Shown in pieces: positions 57,927 through 64,000 of a DNA stretch of 64,000 bases (within the stretch, counting starts at the first letter, position 1; each line of letters opens with the position of its first letter). The stretch lies in assembly GCA_002391235.1 (NCBI GenBank), contig DGRX01000019.1, positions 38,968 through 102,967 on the forward strand, read 5' to 3'. Position numbers and translations under genes: made by a program. The DNA comes from Treponema sp. UBA4377 (lineage in GTDB: Bacteria > Spirochaetota > Spirochaetia > Treponematales > Treponemataceae). Under the pieces are notes generated by a model. The model was not told the origin of the DNA. It ran no database searches and saw only the letters and a list, made by a program, of their open reading frames with translations.

Positions 57927-58129
57927 GGCTGGCGAAAACACTACGTCGGGCAAGCCCGCCGTTTTGCTATAGGAAATTTATTCAACTGCGCTCTCTCGAG
58001 CGCTGGCAATCATTTTGCCTAGGCTAACCTCAAGAGCGACGAGCCGTGCGGAGCGCGTATGCGCGACTGCAATACCTTTAGAGGCCTCGTTTCCAACGGA
58101 AACGAGATAATCTAGCGGTTTCGCCAGCC
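57927..58129. repeat. 203-bp inverted-repeat-bounded element (family 2)
   Basis: The ends are GGCTGGCGAAA (57927-57937) and TTTCGCCAGCC (58119-58129), a perfect 11-bp inverted repeat. The boundary motifs GAAAACACT and ATCTAGCGGTTTC are shared with the element at 19439-19544. Internally it has a CTCGTTTCC-AAC-GGAAACGAG hairpin and a block shared with 44451-44568. It has no coding capacity and lies between the convergent birA and his genes, so it resembles a MITE. Confidence 0.65.
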
Positions 58130-58150
58130 ACAACCGGGAGTTTTTTTATT

Positions 58151-59449
58151 TTATTTTTCCTTGTGGCGGCGATCCAACTCATCCAACACGTCCTTCCAAG
58201 AAACTTTTTCCTTGTACATCAAGACGCTGACAAAGTAAAGCAAATCGGCGGCTTCCCAAATCGCCTCGTCGCGGTCTGGCGCCTCGCACAACTCGCCGGC
58301 TTCTTCCATGACCTTTTCGCGGACGCGTTTGTCGTCAAGCGTCGCGGTGTAAGAGCCGGGCTTGGGATTGGCGAAGCGCTCGCTGATCGTTTGGTACAAG
58401 CGCTCAAGGCTGGAGGCTTCGTCGGCTTCCGCTCCAAAGCAAGAAAAGCTTCCCGTATGGCAAACGCCTCCGTGCGGAATGACGGTCGCCAAAACCGTGT
58501 CGCGGTCGCAGTCTACGCGCAATTTTTGGACTTCCAAAAAGTGGCCGCTCGTTTCGCCCTTGGTCCACAGAACGTTGCGGGTGCGGCTCCAGAATGTGAG
58601 TTTTTTTGTGGCGAATGTTTTTTCAAAGGCCTCGCGGTTTGCGTAGCCCATCATCAAGACTTGGCCGTTGACGCTTTGCGCGATTACCGGAACCATTCCG
58701 CCGACTTTTTCCCAATCAAGGCATTCCATAAAGGAATCCTTTAGCGAAACCTTGTTGGTGTAAAGAGCCATCCCAAGCTGAACGTCGCAGCCAAGCTTTT
58801 CCAATTCCGCGATTTCTTGAACGGTTGAAACGCCGCCGGCAACGACAACCTTGCATTTAACGGCCTCGCGCAATTCCTTGGCGGCCTGCATGTCCGTTCC
58901 CTGCATGCAGCCTTCTTTTTCAACGCAAGTCCACAAAAGCTCCGAGCAATATTGTTCGGCGGCTTTGGCGGCGGCGACTAAAGGTATGTCGAGCGTTTCT
59001 TTCCAGCCGTGAACGGCAATCTTTCCGTTTACGCTGTCCACCGAAATTATGACACGCTGCTTTCCGATCGCGCCGCAAAGCTCTTGCAAAAATTCTTTGT
59101 TGAGAATGTCGTCCTGGCCCTTTGCGTCTTTGTTAAAAGCGGCGCTTCCGACGATCACTTTTTCGGCGCCAAGACTGATCAATTCCCTCGCGCGCTTTAC
59201 GCTGCGAACGCCGCCGCCGGTCCTGACGTTGCCCTTTCGCAAAAGGCTTTTTAAGAGCGGCGTATTGACCGTGTTGCCCTTAAGGTCAGTGTGGCCCATC
59301 GCGGCGTCAAGGTCGATGACCGCGACGTCTCCGTAAAAATTAAAGTCATTGATAAGCGCGTCCGCGTCGTCGCGCTGCAAGACCAAATCCTTTCCGTTCT
59401 TTAGCTGAACGACGTGTCCGTCTTTTAAGTCGATAGATGAAATAACCAT
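58151..59449 (-). CDS. HisA-HisI-HisE fusion protein
   Basis: 432 residues combining three histidine-pathway activities. Residues ~1-235 are the phosphoribosylformimino-AICAR isomerase HisA (IDLKDGHVVQLKNGK, VIDLDAAMGHTD, VRTGGGVRS). Residues ~240-345 are phosphoribosyl-AMP cyclohydrolase HisI (YANREAFEKT, FWSRTRNVLWTKGETSGH, metal ligands in VDCDRDTVL and HTGSFSCF). The last ~85 are phosphoribosyl-ATP pyrophosphohydrolase HisE (REKVMEEAGELCEA, EAADLLYFVSVLM). HisIE fusions are common; fusion with HisA is rarer. It follows the PAS gene by 2 bp. Confidence 0.93.
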   Translation of the reverse strand: MVISSIDLKDGHVVQLKNGKDLVLQRDDADALINDFNFYGDVAVIDLDAAMGHTDLKGNTVNTPLLKSLLRKGNVRTGGGVRSVKRARELISLGAEKVIVGSAAFNKDAKGQDDILNKEFLQELCGAIGKQRVIISVDSVNGKIAVHGWKETLDIPLVAAAKAAEQYCSELLWTCVEKEGCMQGTDMQAAKELREAVKCKVVVAGGVSTVQEIAELEKLGCDVQLGMALYTNKVSLKDSFMECLDWEKVGGMVPVIAQSVNGQVLMMGYANREAFEKTFATKKLTFWSRTRNVLWTKGETSGHFLEVQKLRVDCDRDTVLATVIPHGGVCHTGSFSCFGAEADEASSLERLYQTISERFANPKPGSYTATLDDKRVREKVMEEAGELCEAPDRDEAIWEAADLLYFVSVLMYKEKVSWKDVLDELDRRHKEK

Positions 59450-59451
59450 AA

Positions 59452-60387
59452 TTATCTTTTTTCGTTCGCCTCAGCCAAAGCTTGCTTAAGGCGAATTTCC
59501 TTTTCCTTTTCTTCTGTAATGTTTTGAGTCGCGCAAATCATAAGCTCAATTTTATTGTTTCTGTCTTTTGAAACGACAATCAAATGGCAACGGCACCACA
59601 TTCCGGTCTTTGTGAAAAAGTCATAAGTCAGCAAATTGGAATTTGGCAGGCGCTTGTCGATGTCGCGGGGTTCCAAAAACTTTGCGTAGCTTTCGGCGTA
59701 TTCCGGCGCGACCAAACTTTGCGACATCATCTGGATAGTTTGGCGCAAGTCTCCGTTCACCTTTTCGACAAAGTCCTTGTAGTCTTCCGGAGCCTCGATG
59801 ATGTGCGCCAATTCGGAATTGATGTCAATCGAAAAAGAAAGGAAGTAAATGTTCTTAAAGGCGCGCAAAATCGACATCTCGCGTTTAAGGCGGGCGTTTG
59901 TTATCGTAAGCTCTTCGCTCATCTTTTCGCGCTCGCTGATAAGGTCCGTGATGTCGGTTGTCGCGATCACGACAAAGCGAACCTCTTCGCCAGGCTGCAT
60001 GCAAACGGCGGTCAAGGCCATTCTAAACCAGCGGTCAACGCCGTCAATCTTTCGGCAGTAGTCAAACTCTTCCAAATGGCCATCCGCCAAGGTTTCCTTA
60101 AGCCATTCACTGTCCAAATGCTTTTGAACCAAAGCCCTGTAAGGATCTTCGTTGTCAAACTTTGAAAGAAACACCGGAAGCGCGTCGGAAATTTTTCCGT
60201 CGTTCTCCCAAAATCCTGGAGTCGTGCGGGCTACGCTAAAGGCGTGGTACTTTCCTGTCTTAAAGTCAAAAAGATATTCGCTTGAATGGAGTCTGTGCAC
60301 GCCTTCGCGGTAGGCTTCGTAAAGATACAATTCGTCCAAATCGTCCGCAGAACTTTCAAAAGCTCCTTTTTGCGTCTCCTCGCTCAT
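59452..60387 (-). CDS. PAS-domain protein lacking an output domain
   Basis: 311 residues with two PAS-like regions. The first (about 35-150) ends VVIATTDITDLI and the second (about 175-295) ends MICATQNITEEKEKEIRLKQ. The protein then stops at ALAEANEKR. In related sensor proteins this coiled-coil linker leads into a histidine kinase or GGDEF domain. The output domain therefore seems to have been lost, leaving only a sensor module. It is co-directional with hisA-hisI-hisE, 2 bp apart, and a GGAGGA site precedes its start. Confidence 0.75.
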   Translation of the reverse strand: MSEETQKGAFESSADDLDELYLYEAYREGVHRLHSSEYLFDFKTGKYHAFSVARTTPGFWENDGKISDALPVFLSKFDNEDPYRALVQKHLDSEWLKETLADGHLEEFDYCRKIDGVDRWFRMALTAVCMQPGEEVRFVVIATTDITDLISEREKMSEELTITNARLKREMSILRAFKNIYFLSFSIDINSELAHIIEAPEDYKDFVEKVNGDLRQTIQMMSQSLVAPEYAESYAKFLEPRDIDKRLPNSNLLTYDFFTKTGMWCRCHLIVVSKDRNNKIELMICATQNITEEKEKEIRLKQALAEANEKR

Positions 60388-60398
60388 TTCTGTCCTCC

Positions 60399-61124
60399 TT
60401 ATAATGCCGCTGACCGCGCGCGCACAATCGCAAGCATAATCGCGCCGCTCAAATGCGCGGCGGTCTCCTCGTTAAAAGTGTATGTCGTTTCCTCATTGTC
60501 GTCGGCCATGTCGCTTAGCGTTCTTATTATCACAAATGGAACGCCGCTCAAAGCGCAAGCGTGCGCGACTGCCGCCCCTTCCATCTCAACGCAAAGGGGA
60601 TTTACGTTTTGAACGATGCGGGCCTTTAACTCCTTGTCCGCGATGAATTGGTCGCCGGACGCGACGCGGCCAACCGCAAGCTTGTGGCCCTTGGCTTCCG
60701 GCAAAGTCGGAAAAATATTTTGAATCGCCTCAACCATTTTTTTGTCAGCCTCAAAAGAATAGATGTCCATTTGCGGAACCTGGCCCACCTTGTAGCCCCA
60801 AGCGCTCGCGTCCATGTCGTGATAAACCGCGTCGCTGGAAAGAACCACGTCCAAAACGCCAAGGCCCGTTCCAATCGCGCCGGCGATTCCAGAGTTTACG
60901 ATAAAGTCCGCGCCAAACTGCAAAATCATTCTTTGAGCGCAAAGGGCCGCGTTGACTTTTCCGACTCCGCTTCTGGCCAAAACAATTCGCATTCCGCCAA
61001 TCGAGCCTTCGTAATAAACAGTTCCGCCGGCTTTTGTTTCCTTAACATTTCCTTCGGCTTTAAGCGCGTCGAGAATGATTTTGTTCTCCACTTCCATCGC
61101 GCCGATGATTCCAAGTTTTTCCAT
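60399..61124 (-). CDS. mtnN: 5'-methylthioadenosine/S-adenosylhomocysteine nucleosidase
   Basis: 241 residues. It cleaves MTA and SAH to adenine and the thioribose product in methyl-cycle recycling. Family landmarks are IIGAMEVENKIILDAL, ARSGVGKVNAALCAQ, IVNSGIAGAIG, VEMEGAAVAHAC and IRTLSDMAD, with the catalytic glutamates and aspartate. I start at MEKLGIIG (61124), after AAGGAGCG; the longer reading adds six residues. The PAS gene follows by 11 bp, so the two may be co-transcribed. The adenine released could feed the adenine deaminase of this window. Confidence 0.95.
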   Translation of the reverse strand: MEKLGIIGAMEVENKIILDALKAEGNVKETKAGGTVYYEGSIGGMRIVLARSGVGKVNAALCAQRMILQFGADFIVNSGIAGAIGTGLGVLDVVLSSDAVYHDMDASAWGYKVGQVPQMDIYSFEADKKMVEAIQNIFPTLPEAKGHKLAVGRVASGDQFIADKELKARIVQNVNPLCVEMEGAAVAHACALSGVPFVIIRTLSDMADDNEETTYTFNEETAAHLSGAIMLAIVRARSAAL

Positions 61125-61159
61125 AATTCGCTCCTTCGTCATATAATGCCGTTATGCCG

Positions 61160-62398
61160 CTAATCAAGGCAGACGCTGTCAACGGCGGCCTTCAAGTCTT
61201 CGTCGGTGATTTTTTCTGGGAAAGTGTCCAAAACCTTTTGGTAAAAGGCCACCGTTCGCTTTCCGTAAACTTCAAGCGAAAATCCTTTGGCCACTTTTTT
61301 GCTGTAGTCGCCAAAAGCGGCGCGCTTCTTTGCGTCCGCGGCAAGCTCCAAAATGTATTGGTCCATTTCTTCGTCAGTGTCGGCCATGTAGCCGTTCTTT
61401 CCTTCAAAAATCGTGTCGCTAAAGCTAGTGTCCCGTCGCGCGACAATCGGAAGCCCCGACTGCAAGGCTTCCAAAATCGTCATCGAGTGCATCTCTGACA
61501 AAGAAGCCGTGATGAAAACGTCGCCCAATTGGTAGTAGGAATGGACTTCTGTCCACGGAACGTAGCCTGTAAAAATAATCCGGTCGCTGACGTCGCGCGA
61601 CTTTTTTTCCAACGCTTGGACGGCTGGCCCCGCTCCGACAAACAAAATTTTTATCTTTGCGTTTTTTTGAATGACGCGCATGCAAATGTCAAGCAATTCC
61701 TCAACGCGCTTTTCTTCGACAACGCGGCCCAAAAACAAAAAGACGATGTCGTCTTTTTTGATTCCCCACTGTTTTCGCACGGCTTGAATTTCCTTTTCCG
61801 AAATCGAGCATTGCAAAAACGAGTCGGAGTCAAGCGCGTTTGGAATTATCGCCGACGGCGTGTTTGGCAGCATGAATGGCATCTTAAAGTAGTCGCGCGC
61901 CTTTTGCGAAACGTTTATCAAGGCGTAGAATTTTTTGTACAAGCGCTTTACGATTCTTCTAATCAAGCGGACAGGAATCAACCTTCCGCCCAAAAGATAA
62001 TACTTGTAAAAGTCTTCCCAAAGAGTGTGCGTAGTTGCGATTACAGGTATATGCAATTTTTTTCCGGAAAGCTTTGCCGCGTGCGCCACAAAAAACTCTG
62101 TGTGCGAGTGTATCAGCTGAACGTTGTGCTTTACCAAAAATTTCAGAATTTTCTTTTCGTGCGGAAAGCCTACGTACTGGTCAGGAAGGCCGAACCATTC
62201 ACCGCGGACGGAGCGGACGCGCAAAATGTTTTCGTCCTTGTCGCGCTCGGCCAAGGCTTTTTCCTCTTCCTTTGTGTTGACGGTGACGACGACAACATGG
62301 TGGCCCATATCCTCAAGAATTTTTCTATGCTGCAACACAACGGTGACAATTCCGCTTTTTGTGGGAAGGTAAGAGTCTGTAAAGAGCGCGATGTTCAT
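61160..62398 (-). CDS. GT4-family glycosyltransferase
   Basis: 412 residues of the GT-B fold. The N-terminal acceptor domain is MNIALFTDSYLPTKSGIVTV, with HSHTEFFVAHAAKL. The C-terminal donor domain has LFLGRVVEEKRVEELLDI and the E-x7-E-like ITASLSEMHSMTILEALQSG. It resembles diacylglycerol glucosyl- or mannosyltransferases (for example GlcDAG synthases). The acceptor is probably a membrane lipid (inference). An extended -10 TGATATAAT ends 8 nt before the ATG without a ribosome site. Confidence 0.88.
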   Translation of the reverse strand: MNIALFTDSYLPTKSGIVTVVLQHRKILEDMGHHVVVVTVNTKEEEKALAERDKDENILRVRSVRGEWFGLPDQYVGFPHEKKILKFLVKHNVQLIHSHTEFFVAHAAKLSGKKLHIPVIATTHTLWEDFYKYYLLGGRLIPVRLIRRIVKRLYKKFYALINVSQKARDYFKMPFMLPNTPSAIIPNALDSDSFLQCSISEKEIQAVRKQWGIKKDDIVFLFLGRVVEEKRVEELLDICMRVIQKNAKIKILFVGAGPAVQALEKKSRDVSDRIIFTGYVPWTEVHSYYQLGDVFITASLSEMHSMTILEALQSGLPIVARRDTSFSDTIFEGKNGYMADTDEEMDQYILELAADAKKRAAFGDYSKKVAKGFSLEVYGKRTVAFYQKVLDTFPEKITDEDLKAAVDSVCLD

Positions 62399-62406
62399 AT
62401 CTTTCT

Positions 62407-62415
62407 ATTATATCA
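62407..62415 (-). promoter_or_regulatory. extended -10 promoter of the glycosyltransferase gene
   Basis: TGATATAAT on the minus strand, with 8 nt (AGAAAGAT) between it and the ATG at 62398. This is the leaderless layout also seen before the OFA transporter and glycosidase genes. Confidence 0.6.
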
Positions 62416-62432
62416 AAGTCTAGGCAATTTTT

Positions 62433-63905
62433 CTAGTCCATTCGCCCGTCGCGCTTCATCGAAAACTTGTCCATCGGATAGCTTTTCAAATTTTCCAAAA
62501 CCTTTCGCCCGTCCGCGCTCTTTAAAAGCGTCTCGCGGGCTCTCGAAATTTCGGCCTCAGTCTTGTGGCGGGAAGGCCCTCCGACGCAGCCGCCCGGGCA
62601 AATCATTCCTTCTATAAAGTCTTCCTTCAACACGCCGGCCTTTAGCTGGGTCAAAGCCTTCTTGCATTCGTCGCCGCCCGCGCAGCGCAAAAGCTTGATT
62701 TCCTCAACGTCCTCGCCGCGCTCCTTCATGCATTCCAAAACCGCGTTGGCCACTCCTCCGCTGGACGCGAATCTCTTTCCCCAAACTGACGCCTCCTGGT
62801 AGCCGGCATCGGCCTCCTCAAAGTCCAAGTCCCTTGACCGCATCATCGCGCGAAGCTCGCCGTAAGTCATAACGTAGTCGGCGTTGTCGGGAATCGACTT
62901 GTCGTTGGCCTCGGATTTTTTTGCGATGCAGGGGCCGATGAAAACCGTCACGCAGCCGGGCCTTGTGTATTTTAAGTAGCGCGAAACCGCACACATCGGC
63001 GAGACAGTCTCGGACTTGTTGTTATGGTACTGCTCGGGATAATTTTGCCTAAGCAAGTTGATGAAGGCCGGGCAACAGGAAGTGGTCATCTTTCGGCCCT
63101 CGGAGAGCGCTTCCGACCATTCCTTGGACTCAAAGGCCGCCGTCATGTCGCCGCCAAGGCCCACTTCCACCATGTCGCTAAAGCCCAGCTTCAGCAAAGT
63201 CTTTTTTATCGAAGCCATGTTCACCTTGTCGCCAAACTGGCCTTCAGTGGCCGGGGCGCACATCGCGACGACTTCTTTTCCGGCCTTGATGTCTTGGATT
63301 ATGTCGGCCAAGTATGTCTTGGATCCGATGGCGCCAAAGGGGCAGTTGTGGATGCAGTGGCCGCACTGGACGCATTTTTCTTCGTTGATTTTGCAGTAGC
63401 CCCAGTCGTCGTAGGTAATCGCTCCGACAGGACAGGCTTTTTTGCAGGGCCGCTCCAAATGGACTATGGCGCCGTAGGGGCAGGATTTGGCGCAAAGGCC
63501 GCATTCCTTGCATTTGGCGGAATCGATGTGCATCCTGACTTCGCCGGGCGCGATCGCGTTAAAATGGCAGGCGCTAAGGCAGGGACGCCCCATGCAAAAG
63601 CGGCAGTTGTCGGTGACTGAATACGCCGAAATCGGGCAGTCGTCGCAGGCCGCGTTTATCACTTGGACCACGTTTTGGCTAGGCGGCATGTCGGAAGGGC
63701 ATTCGGCGCAGGCAAGGCGGATTCGCTGGCGGACAATCTCGCGCTCCTTGTAAACGCAGCAATACTCGGACTTTGGTCCGGGAACCATTTTGTAAACCAG
63801 CTTGTCCTTTTCCTCTTGGTCCAGCTTGCCTTCCCACGCAAGGCGGCAAACCTCTTCCATTATTTTATGCTTGAACCATACAATCCCAGTGTCGTTTGTA
63901 ACCAT
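62433..63905 (-). CDS. [FeFe] hydrogenase, monomeric group B-like
   Basis: 490 residues. The N-terminal part carries several [4Fe-4S] motifs, such as CKECGLCAKSCPYG and CVQCGHCIHNCPFG, plus a further Cys-rich motif near CDDCPISAYS. The H-cluster domain has TSCCPAF (P1), GPCIAKK (P2) and EGMICPGGCVGGP (P3). Variant P1/P2 sequences and the lack of an N-terminal [2Fe-2S] domain fit the group B type of clostridia, treponemes and other gut anaerobes. It likely evolves or senses H2 with ferredoxin. Maturases HydE/F/G are not in the window. The ATG at 63905 has no clear ribosome site. Confidence 0.9.
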   Translation of the reverse strand: MVTNDTGIVWFKHKIMEEVCRLAWEGKLDQEEKDKLVYKMVPGPKSEYCCVYKEREIVRQRIRLACAECPSDMPPSQNVVQVINAACDDCPISAYSVTDNCRFCMGRPCLSACHFNAIAPGEVRMHIDSAKCKECGLCAKSCPYGAIVHLERPCKKACPVGAITYDDWGYCKINEEKCVQCGHCIHNCPFGAIGSKTYLADIIQDIKAGKEVVAMCAPATEGQFGDKVNMASIKKTLLKLGFSDMVEVGLGGDMTAAFESKEWSEALSEGRKMTTSCCPAFINLLRQNYPEQYHNNKSETVSPMCAVSRYLKYTRPGCVTVFIGPCIAKKSEANDKSIPDNADYVMTYGELRAMMRSRDLDFEEADAGYQEASVWGKRFASSGGVANAVLECMKERGEDVEEIKLLRCAGGDECKKALTQLKAGVLKEDFIEGMICPGGCVGGPSRHKTEAEISRARETLLKSADGRKVLENLKSYPMDKFSMKRDGRMD

Positions 63906-64000
63906 AAGCGCATTTTAGCGCATTTTGCGCTTTTGTGGTAGATGATGGAACAGAAGCAAAGAACTAGACTAAGAAACAGGATTGTTCCCCGCGTAGGCAT

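Noticed and set aside
1..64000. Prophage, plasmid or integrative element covering the R-M cargo
   Set aside because: No integrase, relaxase, phage structural gene or tRNA junction was found. Only composition suggests transfer.

Overview
The window looks like a chromosomal segment of a host-associated Treponema (Spirochaetes). Pointers are a FlgM-type anti-sigma factor with a FliA-like promoter, a group B-type [FeFe] hydrogenase, fused aroDE, and several membrane or TPR proteins of a kind I associate with treponemes. Genus assignment is inference. Most of the window is GC-rich housekeeping DNA. It is interrupted by AT-rich restriction-modification loci that look horizontally acquired.

Layout. 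1-8.7 kb: the 3' part of era, then a minus-strand operon hisD-def-fmt-PASTA protein-aroDE-rpiA-RluA-type pseudouridine synthase. 8.9-10.6 kb: a compact type II restriction-modification pair, a C5 methyltransferase with a HinP1I-like nuclease, probably GCGC-specific. 10.9-12.2 kb: an OFA-family MFS transporter. 12.3-19.1 kb: a minus-strand operon of a trehalase/GH63-like glycosidase, ppx, ppk and adenine deaminase. 19.1-22.8 kb: a TetR regulator with an upstream repeat-rich region, an EFR1-type flavodoxin-ferredoxin, a DUF2141 protein and glutamyl-Q tRNA(Asp) synthetase. 22.9-32.2 kb: an AT-rich type I restriction-modification locus (hsdM, hsdS, hsdR) that carries extra genes between hsdS and hsdR. 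These are a class III nucleotidyl-cyclase-like protein, a caspase-like protease, and a three-gene module with a DUF3990 (ADP-ribosyltransferase-like) protein. This is the most interesting block: it suggests a nucleotide-signalled, protease-executing abortive-infection device embedded in a type I R-M operon. 32.5-35.7 kb: a SulP transporter and an AAA/DUF4143 ATPase preceded by 33-bp tandem repeats. 35.7-41.6 kb: a 5'-nucleotidase lipoprotein, a DNA amino-methyltransferase paired with a DUF2130 nuclease-like protein, and a membrane protein. 41.7-47.1 kb: a TPR protein, TraB/PrgY, radA, a probable small RNA and serine acetyltransferase. 47.3-50.8 kb: a GH35 beta-galactosidase under a LacI-type operator and an Fe-ADH-fold protein without its metal-binding histidines. 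50.9-57.9 kb: flgM, rsmI, a cation-efflux protein, small proteins, a DUF1538 transporter with tandem PII domains, and birA. 58.1-63.9 kb: a hisA-hisI-hisE fusion, a truncated PAS protein, mtnN, a GT4 glycosyltransferase and the hydrogenase.

Two themes cross the window. First, short GC-rich dispersed repeats occur between genes and also in frame inside genes (fmt, GluQ-RS, the flavodoxin-ferredoxin, the DNA methyltransferase, the beta-galactosidase), much like protein-coding palindromic elements of Rickettsia. Second, several genes have an extended -10 box only 6-9 nt before the ATG and no Shine-Dalgarno sequence, suggesting leaderless transcripts. Other genes have clear AGGAGG-type sites. I saw no rRNA, tRNA, CRISPR array, transposase or integrase.
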